A DNA stretch of 64,000 bases from Sphingobium sp. WTD-1 (GTDB lineage Bacteria > Pseudomonadota > Alphaproteobacteria > Sphingomonadales > Sphingomonadaceae). The stretch is taken from assembly GCF_030128825.1 (NCBI RefSeq), contig NZ_CP119127.1, positions 4,205,501-4,269,500 of the forward strand. Reading direction: 5' to 3'. Each line of letters begins with the position of its first letter. Positions within the stretch are counted from its first letter, which is position 1. Shown here one piece after another: positions 24,054 through 31,857 of this stretch. The position numbers were made by a program, and so were the translations under genes. The notes below the pieces were generated by a model. That model searched no databases and was not told where the DNA came from. It saw only the letters and a list, made by a program, of their open reading frames with translations.

Positions 24054-24362
24054 ATGACCGCGATACCGGATGCACGGGCGAGCTTGATGAAGCTTGCCAT
24101 TCAAAATCGTCTCGGGATTTTGCTGATCGACGACGCAGGCGATTGCCCGATTAGGCCTACCCATAATCACCTGTTTGAAAAACCACGGCCGCCCTTATGC
24201 CTGGAGGATGGCGGCCCGCCCGCTTGGTGCGAAAAAGCGCCTTGCACATGCTCTGCGAAGCTAGGCGAACTACCTTCTGGCTATAGTAAAATTTCCGGAT
24301 TGGAAAAGCGATGGAGCGCTTTGAAGGCGGATTGGGAATCGCTGTACGGCACGATGGATTGA
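24054..24362 (+). CDS. Hypothetical prophage protein
   Basis: 102 residues from ATG 24054 (a longer frame overlaps the previous gene). ASLMKLAIQNRLGILLIDDA, then a Cys-containing middle (PLCLEDGGPPAWCEKAPCTC) that could bind metal. Composition is less GC-rich than neighbours. No family is recognised. It lies downstream of the repressor, the lysogeny-expressed side of the prophage. Confidence 0.5.
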   Translation: MTAIPDARASLMKLAIQNRLGILLIDDAGDCPIRPTHNHLFEKPRPPLCLEDGGPPAWCEKAPCTCSAKLGELPSGYSKISGLEKRWSALKADWESLYGTMD

Positions 24363-24425
24363 CGATTGTGTTCTCTTTATGTTCTCATTCGTTGATCGGC
24401 ACGAGTCGATGAATGGAGGAATGTC

Positions 24426-24668
24426 ATGGAGCATGCAGACCCGACCCAATTTGCGACGGAGAAGAAGCCGCCTTTTGGCCAATGGCTGATCCAGCAGGAA
24501 CAGCGCAGGGGAGCGATTGGCGAACTCGCCAGGCATGCCAAATCTGATCGCGGATTCCCGCGCAACGGCGACGTGAAGGATGCCTGGAAGCGGCTCAACA
24601 GCATCCAGGCCGAAGGCGACCTCTATGACGCGATGGAGGAAGCGGAGCTGGATTATCTGGCGCTATGA
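24426..24668 (+). CDS. YozE_SAM_like domain protein
   Basis: 80 residues. FGQWLIQQEQRRGAIGELAR, HAKSDRGFPRNGDVKDAWKR and AMEEAELDYLAL match the YozE SAM-like fold: the family pattern is F..WL..Q..R.D.IG.LA..A..D..FP, and ends A..EW. Such small proteins are common in phage and plasmid genomes of alphaproteobacteria, with unknown function. It overlaps the next gene by 4 bases (ATGA). Confidence 0.75.
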   Translation: MEHADPTQFATEKKPPFGQWLIQQEQRRGAIGELARHAKSDRGFPRNGDVKDAWKRLNSIQAEGDLYDAMEEAELDYLAL

Positions 24669-24991
24669 ACGTCCGGCGCCGCGATCCGGCTTATTGCTTT
24701 GCCGCGTTGGGCAGGCAGAGGGCGCCCTGGCGGCCGACCATACAACAGGCCAGGGCGGACGCGCTCGACGCTGGCTTTGGCAGCTGGGGCGACCATCTTC
24801 CTAAGCCGGGGACGGAACGGCGCATCTTCTTGGATGCGCTGGCCGAAATCTGGTCGACCCACGAACTGGTGCCGGCCGTCCCGCGCGAAGTGGTCGAACC
24901 ATCGGTGCGCAAGGAAGAAGTCGGCGACGACTATGCCGGCCTCTCCAGGATCGACCGGATCATCGCCCGCCGCGAAGGGAGAATGCGCTGA
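24665..24991 (+). CDS. Hypothetical prophage protein
   Basis: 108 residues, basic N-terminus (MNVRRRDPAYCFAALGRQRA), helical middle (ARADALDAGFGSWGDHL) and charged end (YAGLSRIDRIIARREGRMR). It is coupled to both neighbours by overlaps (ATGA, and a shared base at 24991). No family is recognised. Confidence 0.55.
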   Translation: MNVRRRDPAYCFAALGRQRAPWRPTIQQARADALDAGFGSWGDHLPKPGTERRIFLDALAEIWSTHELVPAVPREVVEPSVRKEEVGDDYAGLSRIDRIIARREGRMR

Positions 24992-25302
24992 TGGCCAGCC
25001 GCCGACGCAAGGGCGAGCGCCCGATCGACAAGAGCCAATTCTATCGGCCCTATGACGAGACCCACCCGGTTGCCCATGCCATCCGCACAGGATCGCGATG
25101 GTTTCTCGCCTGGCAGTTCCAGTACGGCTTCAGCGATGCGCGCCTGGTTAAACAGACCGGACTGGCGCCGGGCCGGCTGCGCCAGCTCGACCAGGACGCG
25201 CCCGTCCTGCAGGCGGAGGTCGACGCTCTGGCCGCCGCCTATGGCGTCCAGCCGTCCGACATCATAACATCGCTGCCTGATCCTGCGCTGCTGAAGGAAT
25301 AG
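24991..25302 (+). CDS. Small helix-turn-helix-like prophage protein
   Basis: 103 residues. LAWQFQYGFSDARLVKQTGL, then PGRLRQLDQDAPVLQAEVDA and YGVQPSDIITSLP, has the spacing of a helix-turn-helix followed by a helix similar to XRE proteins (LA.AYGV.P..I). It lies third in a four-gene rightward unit near the left prophage end. A regulatory role is possible. Confidence 0.55.
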   Translation: MASRRRKGERPIDKSQFYRPYDETHPVAHAIRTGSRWFLAWQFQYGFSDARLVKQTGLAPGRLRQLDQDAPVLQAEVDALAAAYGVQPSDIITSLPDPALLKE

Positions 25303-25305
25303 AGG

Positions 25306-25425
25306 ATGGACGGCGACCCGACCTGGAAGCGCTATCTGATCCTGGTCGAGGTCGCCGCCATCGCCATCCTGCCCCTCTGGTCGATCCTCGATCGACCCGC
25401 CCGCTGGCTCCTCGCGCACCTCTGA
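25306..25425 (+). CDS. Tiny single-span membrane protein
   Basis: 39 residues (MDGDPTWKRYLILVEVAAIA, then ILPLWSILDRPARWLLAHL) with one hydrophobic span. GAGG lies just upstream and it follows the previous stop by 3 bases. It may be a phage membrane effector or a chance frame; no homologue is recognised. Confidence 0.45.
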   Translation: MDGDPTWKRYLILVEVAAIAILPLWSILDRPARWLLAHL

Positions 25426-25897
25426 AAAAATCGGCCCAGTTCGCGCACAGCAAAGCGCGACCATATTCGGGCATTGCCACCCCAAAAGCCCCGATCTGCC
25501 TGACTTTTGCAAAAGTGGGACCATCAAACGGAACTGGGACCAGCCGGGTCCCACTTAATTTTCATCGATACGGCCCGGAAGCGGTTGCTCGGAACCCCGT
25601 AAAAGGCCTCTCAAAGGTCTGAAACGCCCATTTGAAGGGCTTTGAAGGCACGACGCGGCAAAACCTCTTACGGCCTTCCACGGACGGCTCACTCTAAATA
25701 CTCTGGTCCCAGCACTGTATATTTGGCCCACCACTCTAGACACAGGTCGGACCGCCTTGCCGAACGGCCAAATTTTTGAGCACCCCTCGAAAAGCGCCGA
25801 AACACGGGCCTTCTGTCCCACGCAATCCCGGATAGTCGCGGATAATCCCGCCTCATCGGCCCATTGGGATCACTCCAAACCCTTGTGTCCCCTTTCA
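25426..25897. other. Non-coding left end of the prophage
   Basis: About 470 bases without a convincing gene. It contains repeated GGGAC-type motifs (near 25515, 25534, 25707 and beyond) and an AT-richer patch, in keeping with transposase binding and bending sites. The last 25 bases form the element terminus. Confidence 0.6.
25687..25897 (-). repeat. Prophage left end with transposase-type binding repeats
   Basis: Read on the minus strand: L1 GGGACACAAGGGTTTGGAG within 25873-25897, L2 GGGACAGAAGGCCCGTGTT within 25803-25823, and L3 GGGACCAGAGTATTTAGAG within 25687-25713. These share G[GC]GAC[AC]..AG with the three right-end repeats. L1 and R1 occupy the same distance from their terminal TG. 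The wider spacing than at the right end is also a Mu feature (L1-L2-L3). Confidence 0.7.
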
Positions 25898-26115
25898 TTT
25901 GCCGCGACCTGCAACGCGCCGGTGACGCGACACCAGGGTCACGGCCACGCGCCAGTGACGCACCCATGAGGTGACAGGGACGCGACGACCGGGTCACGAC
26001 AAGGTCATGGCAAAGGGATCAGCGAGGACGGGTTCATGGCCAAGGGTAGACCAAATATCCTCCAACATTGGAAGGCCCTGCCCTATGCCGAGCCGCGGTC
26101 CCAACCACTTCCAAG
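25898..26115. other. Host intergenic DNA with clustered GTGAC/GTCAC motifs
   Basis: The target duplication TTTGC is followed by a stretch with repeated GGTGAC or its complement at 25921, 25937, 25954, 25969 and 25992, plus GGTCATGGC / GTTCATGGC at 26003 and 26032 each followed by AAGGG. No gene is seen. Before insertion this DNA was continuous with the region upstream of the SGNH gene, which itself carries GGGTCACTG at 3390. Confidence 0.5.
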
Positions 26116-26143
26116 AAAAAGGGCCGGCGTTGCCGCCGGCCCT
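26116..26143 (-). terminator. Rho-independent terminator of the TonB receptor gene
   Basis: Stem GGGCCGGC / GCCGGCCC with a 6-base loop, followed on the minus strand by five T residues, 24 bases past the receptor stop codon. Confidence 0.85.
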
Positions 26144-26166
26144 GTCAGTGCATCCCTGGGAGAGGA

Positions 26167-29031
26167 TCAGAAGTTGGCCCGGATACCGGCGAGCACGGTG
26201 CGGCCGGGATAATAGACCGAATAGGCCGCGTTCGAATATTCGAAGGTGGTGCGGATCGGCTCGTCCGTGATGTTCAGCACATCGAGCGTCAGGCGCAGCG
26301 CCTTGTTGAAGAAGGGCAGCTGATAGCCGGCCGACATGTCGAGCTGGCCACGGGCGTCGGACTTGAGGTCGGCGCCGTTGATGCCGTTTTGCGGGCCGTT
26401 CACGGCGATCGCCTCGTCATTCCAGACATAGTTCACGCTGACCGACAGACCGCCATTTTCATAGAAGCCCTGCAGGTTGTAGCTCCAGGGCGACACGCCG
26501 GTCGCGACCAGGCCCGACGAGGAGGACTGCTTGAGATAGGTGCCATTGGCCGAGAAGCCGAGGCCCTTCACCAGGAAGTCGAGCGGCTGCACCCAGGTCG
26601 CTTCGATACCCTTGATCTTGAGATCGCGCAGGTTGACCGGGCGGTTCACGGTGATCGGCAGCTGAGCGACCGGGATACCGGTCTGGAGCGACCGGTCGTT
26701 GAGGGCGTTCTGCTGCGTCGAGATCAGGCTGTCGAACGGAATGTTGAGCGACCCGAAGGCAACCTGTTCGGAGGTGGTGACGGTGAAGCCCTGGATATTC
26801 TTCATGAACAGCGACACGCCGACATAACCGATGCCGCCGGTGTAGATTTCGCCGCCGAGGTCATAATTGTCCGAGGTGTAGGGCTTGAGGTTCGGGTTGC
26901 CCGCCGTGGCGGTCAGCGCCGAAGGATCGGAGAAGGTGATGCCCGGCAGGATCGCGCCGGCATCCGGGCGGGTCATCGTCCGCGAGGCCGATGCACGCAG
27001 CTTCACATTATCCATGACATCATAGGTCAGGTTGATCGACGGCAGGAAATTCTCGTAGGTCGAGGACGAGGTGATGTCGACGATCGCCGTGCCGACCTGG
27101 CTCGGCCCGACGACCAGCTGGTCGGTGTGGGCGTAGCGCATACCGGTGTTGATGTGCAGGTCGCGGCCGGCAATCGTGGTAACGCCGTTCAGTTCGAAAT
27201 AGGCACCCCAGACCTTTTCATCCATGTCGCCGGTCGCGCCGCCGGTGACGGCCCCGCGTGCTTCGGGCGCGCTGTCGCGATAGCTGGCATAGTTGGTGGC
27301 CTGCTTGAGCGCATCGAAGTCCGGCACGATGAAGCCGGCGGTCGAGGAGCTGCGCAGATACTGAGCGATGGCGCTGGTCGGCACGGTGCCGGTGGCGCCG
27401 GTGCAGCCAGTGCCGCAGACCGACAGCTGATAGGCGGTGCTGTTGTCATAGGCGCGGATCGAACGGGTCGCCTGATCATAGGCGCCGCCGACCTTCACGT
27501 TGAACATGTCATCGCCATAGGACACATCGAGATGCGCGCCCTTGGTCTCGGTCTTGCGACGGACCAGCTGGATATTCTGGCGATACCATTGCCAGCTGCC
27601 GTTGTTGGGATCGTTGAGGTCGAGATTGCTGGTGATCGACGGATAGTCGCCACCGGTATTGTCATAATAGGTTTCGACACCCGACTGCGGCGTGGTCTGG
27701 AACGCCCAGGTCGGCTGTTCGCGGAAGAAGCGGCTCTTCGACCAGTTGGCGCTGAGGTCGACCTTCAGATCCTCGGTCGGCTGCCAGCTGACGCTCGGGT
27801 TGACGTTCCAGAATTTGGTCGTCTGCTTGAACAGGCTGGCTTCGAGGAAATAGGAGGAGTTGGCGAAGGTGCCGCTGGTGACGACGCCATTGTCATCGAC
27901 GGTCAGGTCGATCGGCACCATGCCACCGGTCGACTGGGCGCTGGTGCCCGGCCCCGAGTTGCGGACCTGCCAGTTCATGTTGACCTTGCTGTAGTCGCGC
28001 TTGGACTTGGCCCAGATGCCGTCCAGGGCGAAATGCAGCTCGTCCGACGGGCGCCATTCGAGCGAGGCCAGCGCCGAAATGCGCGAGCGATCGCCTTCGG
28101 TCAGGCTCTTGCGGCCGAGACGCGGGATCAGCGCAGTGCTGAGCTGGTCGCGGGTCAGGCCCGAAGTGGCGACGACATCGACCGGCTGGCCCGCGACCAG
28201 GCCATGGCCGGTATTGTTGGGCACGACCGAAGCCCAGGAGAAATTATTGCCGCCGGCGTCGCCGGCGCCGAGATTGCCGTCGGTCCAGCCGACCGATTCA
28301 AAGCCATCGACGCGGGTCTTGGTCTTCACGCCGGCAACGCCGACGAGGATGCCGAAGGTGTCGGTGGTGTGGCTGGCGACGATTGCGCCGCGCGGGCTGA
28401 ACTTGTCGTTATTGTCGGTATATTGGCCCTGCGCCACGACGGTGACATGGGTGCCTTCCTTGTCGAAGGGACGGGCATTGCGCAGGTTGACGGTGCCGGC
28501 GATGCCACCTTCGAGCGTCGAGGGCGACGGGCTCTTGGCGAGGTCGAGGCGGGTGAAGAGTTCCGACGGGAAGAAGTCGAGATCGACTTCGCGGTTGGCG
28601 CTGCCGCCGTTGGTGCCGCCGTCCGACGCGACCTGAAGCTGCGAACCGTTGAGCAGCACGCGGGTGAAGCTGGGGCCAAGGCCGCGGATCGCGACCTGGG
28701 TGCCTTCGCCGTTGATATCGCGGTTGAGGCGAACGCCGGGCATGCGGTTCAGCGTTTCAGCGAGGTTCGTGGCAGGCAGCTTGCCGATATCCTCAGCAAA
28801 AATCGAGTCGCCGAATGCGACCGCATTCTTCTTGGCGTTGGTGGCGCTTTCCAGTGAGGCGCGGATACCGGTGACGACGATGTCGGCGGTTTCGCTGTCC
28901 TGCGGCGCGGCGGCGGTTTCGGCCGGTGCGGCGGCATCCTGCGCGGCGGCAGCCTGGGCCAGGCCCAGCGCCCCGAAGGCGGATGCGGCGAACAGGGCCG
29001 CACGGATATTATGGTAGCGTGAAACGTTCAT
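26167..29031 (-). CDS. TonB-dependent outer-membrane receptor for oligosaccharides
   Basis: 954 residues with a signal peptide (NIRAALFAASAFGALGLAQAAAAQ). The plug begins SETADIVVTGIRASLESATN, with LPATNLAETLNRMPGVRLNR and GTQVAIRGLGPSFTRVLLNG. The 22-strand barrel ends in a terminal aromatic (YYPGRTVLAGIRANF). The size and 'GIRASLESA' plug type are those of sphingomonad/Caulobacter receptors for plant oligosaccharides. It lies next to GH2, hexuronate and GH3/GH67 genes and has two LacI-type operators upstream, so xylo-oligosaccharides carrying glucuronate are the likely cargo; this is inferred from context. Confidence 0.92.
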   Translation of the reverse strand: MNVSRYHNIRAALFAASAFGALGLAQAAAAQDAAAPAETAAAPQDSETADIVVTGIRASLESATNAKKNAVAFGDSIFAEDIGKLPATNLAETLNRMPGVRLNRDINGEGTQVAIRGLGPSFTRVLLNGSQLQVASDGGTNGGSANREVDLDFFPSELFTRLDLAKSPSPSTLEGGIAGTVNLRNARPFDKEGTHVTVVAQGQYTDNNDKFSPRGAIVASHTTDTFGILVGVAGVKTKTRVDGFESVGWTDGNLGAGDAGGNNFSWASVVPNNTGHGLVAGQPVDVVATSGLTRDQLSTALIPRLGRKSLTEGDRSRISALASLEWRPSDELHFALDGIWAKSKRDYSKVNMNWQVRNSGPGTSAQSTGGMVPIDLTVDDNGVVTSGTFANSSYFLEASLFKQTTKFWNVNPSVSWQPTEDLKVDLSANWSKSRFFREQPTWAFQTTPQSGVETYYDNTGGDYPSITSNLDLNDPNNGSWQWYRQNIQLVRRKTETKGAHLDVSYGDDMFNVKVGGAYDQATRSIRAYDNSTAYQLSVCGTGCTGATGTVPTSAIAQYLRSSSTAGFIVPDFDALKQATNYASYRDSAPEARGAVTGGATGDMDEKVWGAYFELNGVTTIAGRDLHINTGMRYAHTDQLVVGPSQVGTAIVDITSSSTYENFLPSINLTYDVMDNVKLRASASRTMTRPDAGAILPGITFSDPSALTATAGNPNLKPYTSDNYDLGGEIYTGGIGYVGVSLFMKNIQGFTVTTSEQVAFGSLNIPFDSLISTQQNALNDRSLQTGIPVAQLPITVNRPVNLRDLKIKGIEATWVQPLDFLVKGLGFSANGTYLKQSSSSGLVATGVSPWSYNLQGFYENGGLSVSVNYVWNDEAIAVNGPQNGINGADLKSDARGQLDMSAGYQLPFFNKALRLTLDVLNITDEPIRTTFEYSNAAYSVYYPGRTVLAGIRANF

Positions 29032-29077
29032 ACAACCTCTCCCCGAGCGCTGCCCCCGACTATCCGGTGGGCGTATC

Positions 29078-29091
29078 TGGTAGCGCTATCA
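29078..29091. promoter_or_regulatory. LacI-type operator O1 for the TonB receptor
   Basis: TGGTAGCGCTATCA, a near-perfect palindrome inside the longer repeat CTGGTAGCGCTATCAG, lies just downstream of the -10 element and so over the expected start of transcription. The same 14-mer occurs before xylX (60686), and a one-base-shifted relative lies before GH3/GH67 (40846). Confidence 0.75.
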
Positions 29092-29099
29092 GATGCAGA

Positions 29100-29127
29100 C
29101 CAATAAAGTGCCCGTCCCAATTGTCAA
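29100..29127 (-). promoter_or_regulatory. Promoter of the TonB receptor gene
   Basis: On the minus strand TTGACA (29127-29122) is followed after 16 bases by TATTGG (29105-29100). The predicted start falls within operator O1, so repressor binding would block initiation. Confidence 0.6.
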
Positions 29128-29140
29128 GATATGGGACGGG
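29111..29140 (-). terminator. Hairpin between GH2 and the TonB receptor
   Basis: Perfect 9-bp stem CCCGTCCCA / TGGGACGGG with a 12-base loop, followed by CACTTTATT on the minus strand. It may terminate or attenuate transcripts from the GH2 gene. It overlaps the receptor promoter -35 region. Confidence 0.45.
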
Positions 29141-29146
29141 CGAAAA

Positions 29147-29160
29147 TGGTAACGTTATTA
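29147..29160. promoter_or_regulatory. LacI-type operator O2 upstream of the TonB receptor
   Basis: TGGTAACGTTATTA, a palindrome around a central CG with the LacI/GalR form TGGTAACG-TTA-CA, lies about 55 bases upstream of the predicted start. Paired with O1 it could allow looping. Confidence 0.6.
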
Positions 29161-29164
29161 ATTT

Positions 29165-31846
29165 TCAGCGGACTGTGGCATTTGTGCTGATGACGGCCTG
29201 CGCCGCGGTCAGGCCCGGTGCGCTGGCGCGGACGGTTACCCGCCCCTTCTCGCCCGGCTTGGCCTTCACGATCACCAGCGCCAGGCCATTGAAAGCCTTG
29301 CGATCATGCGACGGAAAGGCGGTCAGATCGGTCGGGTCGCCATTGTCGGTGGCAATGATCTCGCCCGGTCCCTCGATCGAGAAGCGGATGTCCTGCTTGG
29401 CGGCGGGAACGACATTGCCGTCCTTGTCGAGTATCTTGAGCGTCACGAAGCTCAAATCACGGCCGTCATCGACGATGGCGCTGCGATCGGCGGTCAGCGA
29501 CAGCTTTGCCGCCTCGCCCACGGTGCGGATCGTCTCGGTCGCCCAGGGCTGGCCCTTCTTCCAGGTGACGACCTTCACCTCGCCCGGTTCATAGACGACA
29601 TAGTCCCAGCGGAAGCGATATTCATAATCGCGCTTCTTGACCTTGCCCTGCGACTTGCCGTTGACGAACAGTTCCGCCTCGTCGGCCGAGGAGAAGACAT
29701 GGACCGGGGTGATCTGGCCGACGCGGTCGGGCCAGGTCCAGTGCGGCAGGATATGCGCGAATTTGAGGTCCGGCCGCCAGCGCGCCTGGTAGAGCCAGAA
29801 GCGGTCCTTGGGGAAACCGGCGAGATCGAGGATGCCGGAATAGCTGCTGCGCGACGTGTAATAGGGGGTCGGTTCGCCGAGATAATCGAAGCCGGTCCAG
29901 ACGAACTCGCCCGCGACATAGGGGTTCTGGTCATCGGCAGCCCAGACCCGGTCGGGCGAGGAGCCGAAATCGGCGGCGTGCATCTCATAGGCGGAGACCT
30001 GATGCGTGTCGGGATTGCCGCCCGACCAGGGGCGGACCGGACCGCTGATCGCGCCGGCGACCGGGAACATATATTCGCCGCGGCTGGAAAGGGCCGAGGC
30101 GCTTTCGGTGGACAATATGACCTTGTCCGGGAATTTCGCGCGGAAGGCGGGATATTGGCCGACGATGCCGCGAATGCCGGCGCCCTGATAATTGAGGCTG
30201 ATGACGTCCACGGTGGTCGGCAGCAGCATGTCCGCCTTGGCATAGTTCATCGCGCTGGTGGCGGGACGGGTCGGGTCTTCCTGATGCGCGATGGCGACCA
30301 GTTCGCGGCCGATCTTTGCGCCCGCCTCGCCATCATATTGTTCGCCGACCTCGTTGCCGATGCTCCAGATGATGATCGAGGGATGGTTGCGGTCGCGGCG
30401 CAGCATGGCGCGCGCGTCGGCCTCATGCCAGTCGGGGAAGATCAGGTGGAAGTCATGCGGGGTCTTCTTCTTCTCCCAGCTGTCGAACACCTCGTCCATC
30501 ACCAGGAAGCCCATGCGGTCGGTAAGTTCGAGCAGTTCGGGCGCGGGCGGATTATGGCTCATGCGCACGGCGTTGGTGCCCATGTCGCGCAATATTTCGA
30601 GCTGGCGCTCGGCTGCGCGGGCGTTGAAGGCGGCACCGAGTGCGCCAAGGTCATGATGATTGTTGACGCCGCGCAGCGGGATCTGCTCGCCATTGACGAT
30701 CACGCCCTTGTCGGGATCGAACTTGATGTCGCGTACGCCGAAGCGGGTCTCGTAGCTGTCGATCAGCTTGCCGCCCTGGGTCACGGTGGAGACGGCGACA
30801 TAGCGGTTGGGCGCCTGCGTGGGCGGCGGACCCCAGAGGCGCGGGTTGCTGAGGATCGTGCTGCCCTTCAGCTCCGCCTTGCCATGGGCGGCGATGCTGG
30901 TCGACTGGCGGGCGATGCTGGCGACGGGGCGGCCGATGCGCTTGCCGCTGGCGTCGATCGCATAGAAAGCGGTCGCGACCTCGACCTGCGCCGGGGTGTC
31001 GCCGTCATTGTCGAGGGTGAGGCTCAGGTCCACGCTGGCCTGCGCCTTGCTGACCTGCGGCGTGCGGACGATGCTGCCCCACTGGCCGACATGGACCTTG
31101 TTGGTGGTGGTGAGATAGATGTCGCGATAGAGGCCGCCGCCCGGATACCAGCGCGCCGAAGCCTGGGGATTGTCGAGGCGGATCACCAGCTGGTTCTGCC
31201 CGCCCGGCACCGCATAGGGGGTGAGGTCGAGGCGGAAGCTGTTATAGCCATAGGGCCAACCGCCGACGAGCTTTCCATTCAGCCAGACGGTGGCGTAGGA
31301 CATCGCCCCCTCGACATCGAGGAAGATCGACTTGCCCTTGTCGCTGGCGGGGATGGTCAGCGCCTTGCGATACCAGCCGATGCCCCAGCTGGGCAGGCGG
31401 CCCATGCCGCCATAGGGGCCATCCTTGATGAAGGGGCCGGCGATGGCCCAGTCGTGCGGCAGGTCGACATGGGTCCAGCCGCTGTCGTCGAAGCCGGGCT
31501 GGACATAGGCGACGGTGCCGCCAGGATTGCCGGCGGGGCGGGTGTGATGCCTGGCGGGATCGGCGATGAAGGGATTGGCGCTGGGCAATATCCAGGGCTT
31601 GAGCACGCGGGCGCCGCTATCGTCCACCTGCACCGCCGCGTCGGGGCGGGCGTCAGCCACCTTGCCGTCGCCGGCATCCTCGATCGGCGGACGGACATCA
31701 TAGCGCAAATCCTCGCTCAGGCCGGCGGGATCGCCCTTGGTGAAGCGCCAGTCGCGGCTGATCGAGACGCTGTCGCGCGGCGCGGCCAGCAAGGTCGCGG
31801 GGCTGAGCAGGCAGGAGGCGAGCAGGATGGTGCGCAGGGTCTTCAT
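29165..31846 (-). CDS. GH2 family beta-galactosidase-type glycoside hydrolase
   Basis: 893 residues with signal peptide (LRTILLASCLLSPATLLAAP). The GH2 sugar-binding domain (HVDLPHDWAIAGPFIKDG, GIGWYRKALTIPA), immunoglobulin-like domain and TIM barrel are in order. The acid/base Glu is in WSIGNEVGEQYDG and the nucleophile Glu in VILSTESASALSSRGEYM. The C-terminal domains (ARWRPDLKFAHILPHWTWPD, then VHVFSSADEAELFVNGKSQG) are the DUF4982 and beta-sandwich modules of GalA-type enzymes. The substrate is uncertain: galactosides on hemicellulose, or possibly another beta-linked side chain. It ends the leftward operon just before the TonB receptor. Confidence 0.88.
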   Translation of the reverse strand: MKTLRTILLASCLLSPATLLAAPRDSVSISRDWRFTKGDPAGLSEDLRYDVRPPIEDAGDGKVADARPDAAVQVDDSGARVLKPWILPSANPFIADPARHHTRPAGNPGGTVAYVQPGFDDSGWTHVDLPHDWAIAGPFIKDGPYGGMGRLPSWGIGWYRKALTIPASDKGKSIFLDVEGAMSYATVWLNGKLVGGWPYGYNSFRLDLTPYAVPGGQNQLVIRLDNPQASARWYPGGGLYRDIYLTTTNKVHVGQWGSIVRTPQVSKAQASVDLSLTLDNDGDTPAQVEVATAFYAIDASGKRIGRPVASIARQSTSIAAHGKAELKGSTILSNPRLWGPPPTQAPNRYVAVSTVTQGGKLIDSYETRFGVRDIKFDPDKGVIVNGEQIPLRGVNNHHDLGALGAAFNARAAERQLEILRDMGTNAVRMSHNPPAPELLELTDRMGFLVMDEVFDSWEKKKTPHDFHLIFPDWHEADARAMLRRDRNHPSIIIWSIGNEVGEQYDGEAGAKIGRELVAIAHQEDPTRPATSAMNYAKADMLLPTTVDVISLNYQGAGIRGIVGQYPAFRAKFPDKVILSTESASALSSRGEYMFPVAGAISGPVRPWSGGNPDTHQVSAYEMHAADFGSSPDRVWAADDQNPYVAGEFVWTGFDYLGEPTPYYTSRSSYSGILDLAGFPKDRFWLYQARWRPDLKFAHILPHWTWPDRVGQITPVHVFSSADEAELFVNGKSQGKVKKRDYEYRFRWDYVVYEPGEVKVVTWKKGQPWATETIRTVGEAAKLSLTADRSAIVDDGRDLSFVTLKILDKDGNVVPAAKQDIRFSIEGPGEIIATDNGDPTDLTAFPSHDRKAFNGLALVIVKAKPGEKGRVTVRASAPGLTAAQAVISTNATVR

Positions 31847-31857
31847 CAGCGGCTCCG

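Larger units (their letters stand above)
3461..25897 (-). mobile_element. Mu-like transposable prophage, internally deleted
   Basis: Both termini begin TG and end CA. On the plus strand the element starts TGAAGCGCGACAAAAG at 3461 and ends at 25897, where the complement reads TGAAAGGGGACACAAG. The first 25 bases of the two ends agree at 18 positions. TTTGC stands immediately outside each end (3456-3460 and 25898-25902), the 5-bp target duplication expected of Mu-type transposition. Gene order is Mu-like but inverted: repressor and Ner at the right, then early genes, head, tail, fibres and cargo to the left. At about 22.4 kb it is roughly 60% of Mu. No terminase, portal, gpF, lysis or MuB genes are present, and MuA survives only as a fragment inside a mosaic frame. 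Confidence 0.9.

Noticed and set aside
3461..25897. Treating the prophage as complete and inducible
   Set aside because: No terminase, portal, lysis or intact transposase genes are visible, and the transposase core sits in a mosaic frame.
25426..26115. CRISPR array or tRNA genes in the non-coding stretch
   Set aside because: The repeats are short, irregular and in both orientations, without uniform spacers; no cloverleaf could be found by eye here or elsewhere in the window.
26068..28857. A 929-codon plus-strand frame opposite the TonB receptor
   Set aside because: The receptor on the minus strand has a signal peptide, plug and terminal aromatic; the plus frame shows none of these and crosses the receptor's terminator.
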